Shown piece after piece: positions 27,281 to 38,853 of a stretch of DNA of 64,000 nt; the first letter of the stretch is position 1, and each line of letters begins with the position of its first letter. The notes beneath the pieces were generated by a model, which had not been told where the DNA came from, searched no databases, and worked only from the letters and a program-made list of their open reading frames with translations. A program made the translations under genes and the position numbers. The stretch spans positions 3,461,501 to 3,525,500 of the forward strand of contig NC_008609.1 of assembly GCF_000015045.1 (NCBI RefSeq), read 5' to 3'. The stretch is from Pelobacter propionicus DSM 2379 (GTDB lineage: Bacteria > Desulfobacterota > Desulfuromonadia > Geobacterales > Pseudopelobacteraceae).

Positions 27281-28393
27281 TTATTGCAGGGGAAGCACGA
27301 TGGTGACGGTCGTTCCCGACCCGGGTTCGCTCTCCAGGGTGATTGCCCCTCCGTGCAGAAGGACGTATTCCCTGGCGTAGAACAGTCCCAACCCCAGGCC
27401 GCGCACCTGTCCGGTGCCGTCCGGATCCACCTGGTAGAACTTGTCGAACACCTTTTCCTGCTCCTCACGGGGGATGCCGGAGCCTGAATCGACGACAACG
27501 ATCTTGATCTCGCCGTTACCCTGACAGAGGGCGACGGACACCCGGCCCGGCTCTGGTGAAAACTTGTAGGCGTTGTCGATGACCTGCTGGAGGGCGAAGG
27601 CGATCTTGCGGAGGTCGAGGTTCAAGGATTCTAGGGTGCTCGGTTCAAAAAACGTCTCCACACCCGGCTTGGCCTGGGACTCGGGTGACTCCTGCAGCGC
27701 GTTGGCCACCAGGGAGACGAGGTCGACCTTCTCAGGCCGCACCTCTTCTCCTCCCATTACCTGGCTGAACAGCAACAGCTCATCCACCAACCGCCCCAGA
27801 TAGGAGGCTTCCTCACCGGCTGTGGCAATGGCCTGGCGGCAGCCGTTCGCGCCCGAGCCGCAGACGCTCTGATCGAGGTATTCCAGAATCAGCGAGATAT
27901 TGGTGATCGGCGTGCGCAGCTTGTGGGAGATGAGGGAGAGGAAACCGCTTCTCAGGCACTCCAACCTCTTCTTATCAGCCGCCTCCGCCCGCAGGATCTT
28001 CCTGAAAAGCACCTTTTCAATGGATTCCCGCAGCTGCAGCTGGATGAACTGCTTGCAGATGAAGTCGTCCACCCCTTCCCTCAGGGACCTGAGCACGGTT
28101 TCCTGGTCGGCGCAAGCGCTCATGATGATCACCAGCGCATCGGGCTGAAGTCCCTTGATGCGCCTGAGCAGGTCGATGCCGCACTCACCCGGAATCTTCG
28201 CATCGGTCAGGACGAGGTCAACCGCTTCGTTCTCGAACATTTTCAGGGCTTCGGTACAGTTCCGCGCCTGGAGCACCCGATACCCTCTCAGCACCCGGCC
28301 ACAGAGGGCGAGGATGGCGCTGTCGTCATCCACGACCAGAATCGTCCTCTTTTGCCGATGATCTCCTCTGTCGTTCCGATGGCGTCGTTTCAC
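27281..28393 (-). CDS. Receiver-histidine kinase protein
   Basis: Soluble signalling protein of 370 residues with the receiver first. The receiver (about 16-130) has D22-D24, phospho-acceptor D64 in VLTDAKIPG and K114, which is followed by glutamine where proline is usual. The kinase core has H157 in LISHKLRTP (K where E is usual after the histidine) and a HATPase domain with DSGSGI and GLGLGLFY. Such proteins often relay signals from another kinase. The GTG at 28393 has GGAGG just upstream; a GTG at 28405 is the alternative. It lies 31 bases after alaS and is probably the last gene of the recA-pilT-recX-alaS run. Confidence 0.8.
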   Translation of the reverse strand: MKRRHRNDRGDHRQKRTILVVDDDSAILALCGRVLRGYRVLQARNCTEALKMFENEAVDLVLTDAKIPGECGIDLLRRIKGLQPDALVIIMSACADQETVLRSLREGVDDFICKQFIQLQLRESIEKVLFRKILRAEAADKKRLECLRSGFLSLISHKLRTPITNISLILEYLDQSVCGSGANGCRQAIATAGEEASYLGRLVDELLLFSQVMGGEEVRPEKVDLVSLVANALQESPESQAKPGVETFFEPSTLESLNLDLRKIAFALQQVIDNAYKFSPEPGRVSVALCQGNGEIKIVVVDSGSGIPREEQEKVFDKFYQVDPDGTGQVRGLGLGLFYAREYVLLHGGAITLESEPGSGTTVTIVLPLQ

Positions 28394-28424
28394 GCACCCT
28401 CCCACAAGACACCCATGGGCGCTG

Positions 28425-31061
28425 CTACTGCTCAGCCAGCACCTGTCTCGCGGCAGCCAGGGCCTCGGCCAGGTTTTCCGGACGGGAACCGCCCGCCTGG
28501 GCCAGTTCCGGTTTTCCGCCGCCGCTCCCCCCCACCAGGGGGGCCAGCTTCTTCACCAGATCGCCGGCCTTGACGGTTCCGCTCAGTTCCCTGGTCACCG
28601 CCACCAGCAGGTTGGCCTTGCCGCCGATTGCCGCCCCCAGCACGATCACCCCCTGGCCGATGCGCTCCTTGAGGGTGTCGGAGAGGTCGCGCAGCGCCTT
28701 CACATCCTCCACCCGCACCTCGGCCGCCAGCAGTTTGATGCCGCCAACCTCCTCCACACCGGAGAGCAGGTCTCCCGAGGCTGCCGCGTTGAGCTTACCC
28801 TGCAGCGACTCGATCTCGCGCTGCATCTCCCTCTGGCGGGCCAGGAGCTTCTCCAGTCGCTCAGGCAGGTTGCCCCCCTCGGCCTTCAGCAAGCCGGCCA
28901 GGGCCCGCTGCTCGTCCTCCATCTGGCGCACGAAGGAGAGCGCGCCGCCTCCGGTTTGTGCCTCGATACGGCGCACGCCGGCGGCTATGCCGGTCTCGGT
29001 AATGATCTTGAACAGCCCGATTTCGCCCGTGGCACGCACATGGGTTCCGCCGCACAGCTCCATGCTCACCTCACCGGCCCGCACGACGCGCACATTATCA
29101 CCGTACTTCTCGTCGAAGAGCGCCGTGGCGCCGGCTTCGATGGCGCTGGCCATATCCATCTGGGTGATCACGACCGGCTGGTTGTCCATGACAAACCCGT
29201 TGACCAGTGTCTCGACCCTACGAATCTCCTCTGTGGTCATGGCGGTGAAGTGGATGAAGTCGAAGCGGAGCCGGTCAGGGGAGACCAGCGAACCGGCCTG
29301 TTTGACATGTTCTCCCAGCACCCTGCGCAAGGCGGCCTGAAGCAGGTGGGTGGCGGTGTGGTTGCGCGCCGTGGCGCTCCGCTCGGGACGCGAGACCCTG
29401 AGGTCGGCCCCGTCTCCCTTCCTGATGATGCCCTCCCTGACGGTTGCGTGGTGCACGATCAGGTCGCTGTAGGGGCGGCTGGCACCGCTCACCTCCAGGT
29501 GGCTGTTGCCGGTGGAGATGGAACCACAATCCCCTTTCTGGCCTCCCGACTCGCCGTAGAAGGGGGTCGATTCCGTTACCAACTCGATGGTCTCCCCCGC
29601 TGTTGCGCTCTCCACCTCCACGCCGTCACGGATGATCGCCAGAACCGGCGACAGGGCCGACAGCCCGTCATAGCCGACGAATTCTCCGCGGATGCCGCGG
29701 GAGTACAGTTCCTTGTAGACCCGGCCGATCCCCTCGGCACCGGATCCCTTCCAGTGTTCGCGGGCCTGTTCCCGCTGGCGCTCCATGCACTGCTCGAACC
29801 CGGCTTCGTCGATGGTGAATCCCTCGCTCTCCACGATGTCAGCGGTAAGGTCGATGGGAAAGCCGTAGGTGTCGTAGAGCCTGAAAAGCACATCCCCCGG
29901 AATGACCGTCGATCCGGCCGCGCGCATCCTGGCCACCTCGTCGTTGAGCATGGCCAGCCCGCGGTCCAGGGTCTCGGCGAAACGCTGCTCCTCGGCCAGG
30001 ATGACCTTTTTGATGTATTCCTCGCGTTCCACGAGCTCCGGATAGGCAGCCCCCATCATGTCGCGCACAGCGTCCACCATGTGGCAGAGCATGGGGTCGG
30101 CGAGCCCCAGCATCTTGGCATGGCGGGCGGCGCGGCGCATGATGCGGCGCAGCACGTAGCCACGCCCCTCGTTGCTGGGCAGGGCACCGTCGCAGATCAG
30201 AAAGGTCACCGCCCGGGCGTGGTCGGCGATAACCCGCATGGAGACGTCGTCCCGCTCGTCCTTCCCGTATGTCTTGCCCGAAAGCCGCTCCACATGGCGG
30301 ATGATCCCCTGGATCAGATCGGTGTCGTAGTTGCTGGTCACCCCCTGCATGACCGCCGAGATGCGCTCCAGCCCCATGCCGGTGTCCACCGACGGCTTGG
30401 GAAGCGGCGTCAGCACGCCGTCGGTCGAGCGGTCGAACTGCATGAAGACGTTGTTCCAGATCTCCATGTAGCGATCGCAGTCGCACCCCACGGTACAGTC
30501 GGGACTGCCGCAGCCGGCTGCCTCCCCCTGGTCGTAGAAGATCTCCGAGCAGGGGCCGCAGGGGCCGGTGTCGCCCATGGACCAGAAGTTGTCCTTCTCG
30601 CCGAAGCGGAAGATGCGTTCCAGCGGCACCCCCTCCTGCTGGTGCCAGATATCGGCGGCCTCCTGGTCGTCCGTGTAGACGGAGACGTAGAGGCGGTTTT
30701 TGTCCAGCTTCAGGTCCCGGGTCAGGAACTCCCAGGCAAAGGCGATGGCCTCTTTTTTGAAATAATCCCCAAAGGAGAAGTTCCCCAGCATCTCGAAGAA
30801 GGTATGGTGGCGTGCCGTGCGGCCGACGTTCTCCAGGTCGTTGTGCTTGCCGCCGGCCCGCACGCATTTCTGGGAGCTGCAGGCCCGTGTATAGTCACGT
30901 TTTTCCATGCCGAGGAAGCAATCCTTGAACTGGTTCATGCCGGCATTGGCGAACATGAGCGTGGGGTCGTTCTTGGGAATGATGCCCGAGCTGGGCACGA
31001 TGGTATGCCCCCGCTCCGCGAAAAATGTCAAAAACCGTCTGCGAATCTCGCTGCCTGTCAT
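28425..31061 (-). CDS. alaS: Alanine-tRNA ligase AlaS
   Basis: Charges tRNA-Ala in the cytoplasm. The 878 residues cover the full enzyme: class-II aminoacylation core (1 to about 460, with [11 protein letters not shown] and the [10 protein letters not shown] region), the editing domain with zinc-type HTATH and CGGTH motifs, and the C-terminal coiled-coil/DHHA1 domain with a [12 protein letters not shown] motif. The ATG at 31061 follows AAGGA with 8-base spacing. A longer in-frame start at 31082 is rejected. It lies 37 bases after recX. Confidence 0.96.
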
Positions 31062-31098
31062 CTGGTAGTCCTTACATTGCATGAAAGTAGTGGTACGG

Positions 31099-31614
31099 CT
31101 ATGCGTTCCTCATGGCTCGCATGACCGTGGAAAAGCGGAAGCCGCGGCGTTGCAGAAATCCGGCCACGCGGCGTTTTTCGTGGTCGCCGGATGCCGCGAA
31201 GGTGAAAGCGGGAAACCGTTTGGCCAGCATCTGGCACGCCTGTTCATCCTCGTCATGATCAAGGCAGAGACGGGCCAGCTGCTCGTCAATCAGCTCTTCG
31301 GGCACCCCACGCCGGAGCATTTCCTGCCTCAGGCGCACGCCGACGTAGCGGCCCGAGGTCAGCGCCGACTCGGAGAAGCGTTCGGCAAAGCGGCGGTCGC
31401 TGAGCCACCCTTCCTCTTCCAGCCGCGAAACCACCTGCTCCAGATCCTCCTCCCGCAACTGCCTGGCACGAAGCTTCTGTTTCAAGGCGGCAACCGTGTA
31501 GTCGCGGCCGGCCAGGAGTCTCAGGGCGTACTGCCTCCCCTGTTCGGGAGAGGATGGGTCAGTATTTTTCGATCTCGATCTTGTCGTCAACTTTGACCGG
31601 CTCGGAAGCGTCAT
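31099..31614 (-). CDS. recX: RecA regulator RecX
   Basis: Small helical protein of 171 residues that in other bacteria binds and modulates RecA filaments. Three tandem three-helix repeats are visible, including [12 protein letters not shown], a [17 protein letters not shown] motif typical of the family, and [14 protein letters not shown]. The best start, ATG 31614, lies inside the 3' end of pilT and gives a 56-base overlap; the first 25 or so residues are basic, low in complexity and unlike RecX, so the real start could be later. Closeness to recA supports the name. Confidence 0.82.
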
Positions 31615-32725
31615 CTTCCCTGTGCTCGAAACCATCCCAGGAGGAATCGGAAGTGGACGAGATGCCGGAGATCTTGAGGGCAAAGTCATCCGGGTTGGAG
31701 CACTGCCTCAAGGCCTCTTCGTAGGTGATCATCTTGGAGCTGAACAGCTTCATCAGCGACTGGTCGAAGGTCTGCATGCCGTAGGAGATGAAACCCTGGG
31801 CGATGGCGTCTCCCAGCTGCTTGGTCTTGTCCTTGTCGTCGATGCATTCCCGCACGCGGGCGGTTCCCAGCAGGATCTCCACCGCCGGCACGCGTCCCTT
31901 GCCGTCGGCCCGGGGCACCAGGCGCTGGGAGATAACCCCCTTGATGACCCCGGCCAGTTGCATGCGAACCTGGCGCTGGTGGTAGGGGGGGAACACACTG
32001 ATGATGCGGTTGACCGTCTCGGCGGCATCCAGGGTGTGCAGGGTGGACATGACCAGGTGGCCGGTCTCGGCCGCGGTCAGGGCGGTCTCGATGGTCTCGT
32101 AGTCGCGCATCTCGCCCACCAGGATCACGTCCGGGTCCTGACGCAGTGCACCCTTGAGCGCTCCGGAAAAGGTTGGGGTATCCGTACCCACCTCACGCTG
32201 ACTGATGATGCTCTTGTTGTCTCGGTGCAGGAACTCCACCGGGTCTTCGATGGTGATGATGTTGCAGGTGCGGCTCTGGTTGATGGTATCGATCATGGCC
32301 GCCAGGGTACTGGACTTGCCCGAACCGGTGGTGCCGGTAACCAAGATCAGGCCGCGTTCCTCCATGCACATCTTTTTGATCACCGGCGGCAGGTTGAGAC
32401 CATCCAAGGTGGGGATGGCGAAGGAGATGGCGCGAAAGACCATGGCAACGGTGCCGCGCTGGCGGTACACGCTGACCCTGAAGCGTCCCAGGCCGGGCAC
32501 GGCATAGGCCAGGTCCACCTCGGAACTTTCCTCGAAGATGCGCCGCTGGCGGTCGTTCATCATGGACTGGGCCATGTTTCCCACGATATCGGGTGCCAGC
32601 CGGGGGGCATTGGGGATGGGGTGCAGCCTGCCGTCGATGCGCACGATGGGGGGCAGGCCGGTCTTGATGTGAATGTCGGAACCCTTGGCCTTGACGGCAA
32701 TGGTGAGAATCTCGTTCAGATTCAT
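31559..32725 (-). CDS. pilT: Type IV pilus retraction ATPase, PilT/PilU family
   Basis: Cytoplasmic hexameric ATPase that powers pilus retraction and twitching motility. The 388 residues contain Walker A GTTGSGKSS (131-139), the Asp box, Walker B (LRQDPDVILVGEMRD) and His-box motifs (STLHTLDAAETVNRI). An acidic tail (about 350-388) extends beyond the usual PilT end. The ATG follows GGGGGAG. It is 13 bases from recA, and its 3' end overlaps recX. Geobacter-type genomes carry several PilT paralogues; which one this is cannot be told here. Confidence 0.92.
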   Translation of the reverse strand: MNLNEILTIAVKAKGSDIHIKTGLPPIVRIDGRLHPIPNAPRLAPDIVGNMAQSMMNDRQRRIFEESSEVDLAYAVPGLGRFRVSVYRQRGTVAMVFRAISFAIPTLDGLNLPPVIKKMCMEERGLILVTGTTGSGKSSTLAAMIDTINQSRTCNIITIEDPVEFLHRDNKSIISQREVGTDTPTFSGALKGALRQDPDVILVGEMRDYETIETALTAAETGHLVMSTLHTLDAAETVNRIISVFPPYHQRQVRMQLAGVIKGVISQRLVPRADGKGRVPAVEILLGTARVRECIDDKDKTKQLGDAIAQGFISYGMQTFDQSLMKLFSSKMITYEEALRQCSNPDDFALKISGISSTSDSSWDGFEHREDDASEPVKVDDKIEIEKY

Positions 32726-32738
32726 GGCAAAGCTCCCC

Positions 32739-33761
<1,023 letters not shown>

Positions 33762-33819
33762 GGCGTGGGTCTCCTGGCTGGGTTTGTGCGTTCAATATAA
33801 TGCTCTTAAGTAGCATACA

Positions 33820-33835
33820 TGCGGCTTTAGCCGCA
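33820..33835. promoter_or_regulatory. Short palindrome upstream of recA
   Basis: TGCGGCT (33820-33826) and AGCCGCA (33829-33835) are exact reverse complements separated by TT, 59 bases before the recA ATG. The location allows an operator role, but the sequence does not match the Geobacter LexA pattern as I recall it (GGTT-N2-C-N4-G-N3-ACC). Function uncertain. Confidence 0.3.
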
Positions 33836-33886
33836 AGCGATTATCCGACTGGGCTTTATCCCCCATCGTCCTCCCCCCCAAACATC

Positions 33887-33930
33887 AAGGGCGCGTTACC
33901 GTGCGGTTTAACCGTCGGCAACGCGCCCTT
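33887..33930. terminator. Hairpin at the end of the nuo operon
   Basis: AAGGGCGCGTT (33887-33897) pairs perfectly with AACGCGCCCTT (33920-33930). A smaller GGTT/AACC hairpin sits inside. It lies between the nuoN stop and the recA promoter region, in the right place to end nuo transcription on the minus strand. There is no long T-run. Confidence 0.6.
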
Positions 33931-33952
33931 GAAGGGTGGTATGTACCTGTGT

Positions 33953-35344
33953 CTAGATTCCCGCCATCACCCAGTGGAAGATATTGGGCAGCAGCATGAA
34001 CAGTGCCAGGGCCAGGGTACCCAGGAGCGCTCCGCCCCAGGTCCAGCAGAGGCAGGTGGCGTTGGCTGGCTGCTCCACGGTTTCGGCGTCGGAGCGGAAC
34101 ATCCGCAGCACCACGCCCAGGTAGAAGAAGGTGCCGATGTAGCTGGCAACGAAGGCCAGGACGGCGGCGGTCAGGTGACCGGAGGCGATGACGGTCTTGA
34201 AGACGAAGAACTTGGCCAGGAAGCCTGGCAGCGGCGGGATGCCGGCCAGGGAGAGTACGCACAGGGAAAGCAGGATGGCGGCCACCGGCTTCTTCCTGAA
34301 GATGCCGTTCAGGTTGTCCAGGTTGTCGTCCTCGCCGCTCAAGATGCTGAAGCAGGCGCAGGCGGTGATGGTGGTGACGGCGTAGACGGCCACGTAGTAC
34401 AGAAGCGCCTCGGTTCTGGCTCCGGTGTTGTCAACCAGGGCGAACATCATGTAGCCGGCGTGGGAGATGGAGGAGTAGGCCAGCATCTTCTTGAAGGCGG
34501 TCTGGTGGATGGCGGTGATGTTGCCGTAGAACATGGAGAGCATGGAGAGGAGCGCAATCACGGTGACCGCTTCCGGGTTGAGTACGGCGTTGCCCAGGAT
34601 GCGCACCAGGCCCAGCACCACGGCGGCCTTGACGATGGAGGCCAGGAAAGCCGTTACCGGCAGACGGGCGCTGGAGTAGGCGTCGGGTGCCCAGCCGTGG
34701 AAGGGGAACACGGAGGCTTTCAGGAAGAAGCCAGAGAGGATCATGACGCTGGCGGCCAGGTTCTGCACGCCGCCGGTGGCGACGGCTGCGGTGAAGGAAC
34801 TGATGTTCAGGTTGCCGGTAGAGCCGTACACCAAGGAGAGTCCGAACAGGACCAGTGCCGTGGCCACGGAGGAGAGCAGGAGATACTTGATGGAGCCTTC
34901 GGAGGCGGTTGATTTACCGTTGTTCAGGACCATCAGGGCGAAGCCGGGGAGCGAGAGGATCTCGATGCCCATGAAGAGCGAGATGAAGCCGGCGCTGTCC
35001 AGGATGATCATGGCGCCCAGAAGCGATGAGGCGATGAGGATCCAGTATTTGTGCCCCGCTTCGCTGGAGAGGGAGTAGACCCCCAGGATGGCGCCGCAGC
35101 TTACGATGATCAGGCGGCCGATCTCGGAGAAGCGGTCGATGCGGATCTCATTCATGACGATGTCGGCAGTGTACCCGGTTTGAAGCTGCATGACCAGGAC
35201 GCCGGCGCCGGCCAGGAGCGAGGCGATGAACAGGGCGCTGCCGGCACGCTTGTCAACGCTGAGTATCTCCAGCAGCATGAGGACCAGGATCAGGCCCAAG
35301 AGGATGTGTTCCGGCAGAAGGCCGTACAGAAGATCAGTGGCCAT
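33953..35344 (-). CDS. nuoN: NADH-quinone oxidoreductase subunit N
   Basis: Antiporter-like membrane subunit of complex I, 463 residues with about 14 hydrophobic helices. It belongs to the Mrp-antiporter-related family (NuoL/M/N) that forms the proton channels of the membrane arm. The conserved membrane-embedded acidic and lysine positions fall in typical segments such as LFMGIEILSLPGFAL. The ATG at 35344 (MATDLLYGLLPEH) overlaps nuoM by 11 bases; a longer in-frame start at 35440 would lie in nuoM. It is the last gene of the operon. Confidence 0.94.
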   Translation of the reverse strand: MATDLLYGLLPEHILLGLILVLMLLEILSVDKRAGSALFIASLLAGAGVLVMQLQTGYTADIVMNEIRIDRFSEIGRLIIVSCGAILGVYSLSSEAGHKYWILIASSLLGAMIILDSAGFISLFMGIEILSLPGFALMVLNNGKSTASEGSIKYLLLSSVATALVLFGLSLVYGSTGNLNISSFTAAVATGGVQNLAASVMILSGFFLKASVFPFHGWAPDAYSSARLPVTAFLASIVKAAVVLGLVRILGNAVLNPEAVTVIALLSMLSMFYGNITAIHQTAFKKMLAYSSISHAGYMMFALVDNTGARTEALLYYVAVYAVTTITACACFSILSGEDDNLDNLNGIFRKKPVAAILLSLCVLSLAGIPPLPGFLAKFFVFKTVIASGHLTAAVLAFVASYIGTFFYLGVVLRMFRSDAETVEQPANATCLCWTWGGALLGTLALALFMLLPNIFHWVMAGI

Positions 35345-36938
35345 TGGCGCCTCCCTTGACAGATGGTGTGGGCGCCGCGGGTGACGCCGCCGGTTGTGCC
35401 GCCGCCGGTTGGATCTGGGCGTTTGCCGGCTGGGTGCCAAGCGCGCTTACCGCGGTGGTTACCTTGTTCATGATCGGCATGGGGTTGACGCCGATCCAGA
35501 TGATCATGACAAGCAGCGGGATGAAGCCGATCCCTTCCATGAGGCTCATGTCCTTGACCCCTACCCCCTCTTTGGTCTGACCGTAGAGGATGGCCCGGCC
35601 GAAGCGCAGCATGTAGGTTGCGCCAAGCACCATGCCGGTGGAGGCCAGAAGCACGCTGGTGAGCATGGTGGCTCCGGCGTTGGCCTGGAAGGCGGCGATG
35701 CCCTGCTGGAAGGCGCCGAACAGGATCAGGAATTCGGAGGTGAAGCCGCTGGTCAAGGGCAGCGCGACGGAGGCCAGGATGAAGAGCATGAGCATGACCG
35801 CAAGCCTTGGCGCATGGGTGGAAAGGGCGGTCAGGTTCAGGTACTCCCTGCCCAGGCGCAGTTCCAGAAGTCCCAGGAGCAGGAACAGGCCGGCAACGGC
35901 GACGCCGTGGCTCAAGATCTGGAACAGGGCACCGTGGATGGCGGCCTGGTGGAAGCTGAAGATGCCCAGGACGATGTAGCCCATGTGGGACAGGGACGAG
36001 AAGGCGACCAGCTTCTTGAAGTCGGTCTGTTTCAGGGCGATGATGGCGCCGTAGAGGATGCTGATCACGGCAAAGAGCATGACCGTGGGTCCGAAGGCCC
36101 GGGCAACGTCGGGGCACAAGGGTAAGGCCAGTTTGATGATGCCGAAGGCGCCCATCTTGGACAGGGCGCCGGCCATGAGGGCGGTGCCTGCCGGAGGAGC
36201 TTCGTAATAGGCCAAGGGCAGCCAGGAGTGGAACGGGAACAGCGGGCACTTGATGGCGCAGGCCAGCATGACGGCGATGAAGACGAACAGCTGCGTGTTC
36301 CAGTCAAGTTTCAGGGCCATGAGATGTGCGAATTCGAAGTTCCAGGCACCTGTCTGGTTCAGGCTCTCCATGCCCATCATGATGACGGCGGCCAGAAAGA
36401 GGATACTGCCTGCCATGGTGTACATGAAGAAGGTGAAGGCGGCGGAGCGCTTGTTCTCACCGCCAAAGGCAAGGACGATGATGAACATGGGGATCAGGAC
36501 CACTTCCCAGAAGACGAAGAAGAGCATCAGGTTCTGGGCCAGGAAGGTGCCGAGAAGGGTCGCCTCCAGGAAGAGCGCCATGGCGACAAACAGGTTGTTC
36601 TGGGTCTCCGGCCGTTTCCAGCAGCAGCCCAGCACCACCGGGAAGAGCAGTCCGGTGAGAAGCAGCAGGTAGATGTTCAGGCCATCCACGGCCAGGTGGA
36701 AGTTGATGCCAAGGCTCCCCACCCAGGGGATGTTCAGGTCAAGCAGGGAGGCGGGCAGGCAGGGGGTGCCGAAGCCGGCGAAGATGCCGCCTGCCATGAC
36801 CAGCACAGCCAGCATGCAGAGCATGCCCCACATGCGGGCGATTTTACCGTTTTCGCTTGCGGGCAGAAACGGTACGGCCAGGGCGCCCACCAGCGGCAGG
36901 CAGAACAGGGCGAGGATTAGAAGACCGTTGCTAGGCAT
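35334..36938 (-). CDS. nuoM: NADH-quinone oxidoreductase subunit M
   Basis: Antiporter-like membrane subunit of complex I, 534 residues with about 14 helices. Typical NuoM segments are seen: FFVFWEVVLIPMFIIV, AIKCPLFPFHSWLPLAY with the discontinuous-helix region, and SSLSHMGYIVLGIF. A proline/alanine-rich tail (about 505-534) is longer than in E. coli. It overlaps nuoL by 8 bases and nuoN by 11, indicating coupled translation. Confidence 0.95.
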   Translation of the reverse strand: MPSNGLLILALFCLPLVGALAVPFLPASENGKIARMWGMLCMLAVLVMAGGIFAGFGTPCLPASLLDLNIPWVGSLGINFHLAVDGLNIYLLLLTGLLFPVVLGCCWKRPETQNNLFVAMALFLEATLLGTFLAQNLMLFFVFWEVVLIPMFIIVLAFGGENKRSAAFTFFMYTMAGSILFLAAVIMMGMESLNQTGAWNFEFAHLMALKLDWNTQLFVFIAVMLACAIKCPLFPFHSWLPLAYYEAPPAGTALMAGALSKMGAFGIIKLALPLCPDVARAFGPTVMLFAVISILYGAIIALKQTDFKKLVAFSSLSHMGYIVLGIFSFHQAAIHGALFQILSHGVAVAGLFLLLGLLELRLGREYLNLTALSTHAPRLAVMLMLFILASVALPLTSGFTSEFLILFGAFQQGIAAFQANAGATMLTSVLLASTGMVLGATYMLRFGRAILYGQTKEGVGVKDMSLMEGIGFIPLLVMIIWIGVNPMPIMNKVTTAVSALGTQPANAQIQPAAAQPAASPAAPTPSVKGGANGH

Positions 36939-38850
36939 TGGCCACCCCCCACCAGATGATCAGGGCCAGCCCGGCCAGGGCGTAGAGCACATAGGCCTGG
37001 ACGTTGCCGCTCTGCATGCGGGAGAGGAGGTTGGCGCTGTAGCGCGCTGTGGCTCCTGCTTTGACGATGGTGACGTAGTTCAAGAGTTTCTCCGCTATGT
37101 TGTAGAGTACTGAGTCCGATAGCGTGTCCAGGGATTTGACGATGACTTTCTCGTAGATGGCGTCGAAGTAGTATCCCTGGCTGATGGTAGTGTAGATGCA
37201 GCCGGCTTTCTTCTTGATGGCTTCGGGCAGGGCCGGGTTCAGGCCGTAGAAGACCCATGCCAGGAAGATGCCGCCCAGGGCGATGGCGATGGAGATACCC
37301 ATGAACATGAGTTCGGTCTGGTGGGTGACGCCCGCTTTCAGGGCGTGGTGACCGAAGACCGGTTCAAGGAAGCTGAAGAAGGGGGAGCCGAAGCCAAACT
37401 TGTCGGCCAGTACCTGGGGCAGGCCGATGAAGCCGGCAGCGACGGAGCTTACGCCTAAGATGATCAGGACGATGGCCATGCTGAAGGGGGGCTCGTGGAT
37501 GCCGTGTTTCAGTTTCGCGGGCACGTTGTCTTGACCAAAGAAGGTCATGATGATGGCCCGGAACATGTAGAAGGAGGTCATGCCGGCGGCGACTGCGCCC
37601 ACCAGCCACAGGGCGGTGGAGCCGCCGTGGGCCGAGGCAAAGGCGCTCCAGAGGATCTCGTCCTTGGAGAAGAAGCCGGCAAAGGGGGGCACGCCGCACA
37701 GGGCCAGGCTGCCCGCCAGGAAGGTGACAAAGGTGAGGGGCATCTTCTTGGCCAGGCCGCCCATTTTCCTCATGTCTTCTTCGCCGTGCAGGGCGTGCAG
37801 GACGGCGCCGGCGCCGAGGAACAGGCAGGCTTTGAAGAAGGCATGGCTGTACAGGTGGAACATGGCGGCGGAGAAGGAGCCCAGGCCGCAGGCCATGAAC
37901 ATGTAGCCGATCTGGCTCATGGTGGAGTAGGCCAGCACTTTCTTCAGGTTGTACTGGGTGAGACCCATGGTGGCGCCCACAAAGGCGGTGAGTGCCCCGC
38001 CCCACATGACGACCTGCATGGCGCCGGGGGCCTGCAAGAGGACACCGTTCATGCGGGAGAGGAGATACACGCCGGCGGTGACCATGGTGGCGGCGTGGAT
38101 CAGGGCCGAGACCGGGGTGGGGCCGGCCATGGCGTCGGGCAGCCAGACATGGAGCGGAATCTGGGCCGATTTGCCGCAGGCGCCGATCAAGAGCAGGATC
38201 CCGATCAGGTTCATGGTGGAGACCGGAAGCCCGGCCGTACCGAAGTAGGCGTTTATCCCCTGGAAGTCAAGGGTGTGGGAGTAGGAGAAGATCAGAAGCG
38301 CGGCCAGGACAAAGCCGGTGTCGCCTACGCGGTTGACGATGAAGGCTTTCATGCCGGCGGCGGATTTCTCGTCGTCCTGGTACCAGAAGCCGATGAGCAG
38401 GTAGGAGGCCAGACCCACCCCTTCCCAGCCGGCGAAGAGCATGATCATGTTCTTGCCCAGGACCAGCATGAGCATGAAGAACAAAAACAGGTTCAGGTAC
38501 GCGAAGTAGCGCGGCTGGTCTTCGTCATGGGACATGTAGCCCACGGAGTACAGGTGGATCAGGGTACCGACCCCGGTGACCACCAGGCACATGACGGCGG
38601 AGGCCTGGTCCAGGTAGAAGGCCACGTCCACGTTGAGCGGATCCAGGGCCACCCAGGTGTAGAGGGTCTCGGCTATGGGCTGGCCCGTGGCGACGAGGCT
38701 ACTGTACAGGACCAGCGTGACCAGGAAGGAGAGCGCAGGCAGCCCGCAGGCGATGGTGGAGACCACCCAGCGGGGAAGACGGTTGCCGAAGAGGCCGTTG
38801 AACAAAAAGCCCAACAACGGCAGGAGCGGTATGAGCGTCAGTTTGATCAT
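36931..38850 (-). CDS. nuoL: NADH-quinone oxidoreductase subunit L
   Basis: Largest antiporter-like subunit at the distal end of the membrane arm, 639 residues. About 16 helices are followed by the long lateral amphipathic helix region and a final helix. Signature segments include MLFAGWEGVGLASYLLIGF, SAQIPLHVWLPDAMAGPTPV and STMSQIGYMFMACGLG. It lies 3 bases after nuoK and overlaps nuoM by 8 bases. Confidence 0.95.
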   Translation of the reverse strand: MIKLTLIPLLPLLGFLFNGLFGNRLPRWVVSTIACGLPALSFLVTLVLYSSLVATGQPIAETLYTWVALDPLNVDVAFYLDQASAVMCLVVTGVGTLIHLYSVGYMSHDEDQPRYFAYLNLFLFFMLMLVLGKNMIMLFAGWEGVGLASYLLIGFWYQDDEKSAAGMKAFIVNRVGDTGFVLAALLIFSYSHTLDFQGINAYFGTAGLPVSTMNLIGILLLIGACGKSAQIPLHVWLPDAMAGPTPVSALIHAATMVTAGVYLLSRMNGVLLQAPGAMQVVMWGGALTAFVGATMGLTQYNLKKVLAYSTMSQIGYMFMACGLGSFSAAMFHLYSHAFFKACLFLGAGAVLHALHGEEDMRKMGGLAKKMPLTFVTFLAGSLALCGVPPFAGFFSKDEILWSAFASAHGGSTALWLVGAVAAGMTSFYMFRAIIMTFFGQDNVPAKLKHGIHEPPFSMAIVLIILGVSSVAAGFIGLPQVLADKFGFGSPFFSFLEPVFGHHALKAGVTHQTELMFMGISIAIALGGIFLAWVFYGLNPALPEAIKKKAGCIYTTISQGYYFDAIYEKVIVKSLDTLSDSVLYNIAEKLLNYVTIVKAGATARYSANLLSRMQSGNVQAYVLYALAGLALIIWWGVANA

Positions 38851-38853
38851 TGC

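Noticed and set aside
33762-33886. LexA operator for recA
   Set aside because: I looked for a GGTT/ACC-type inverted pattern and for the E. coli CTGT/ACAG pattern and found neither with confidence.
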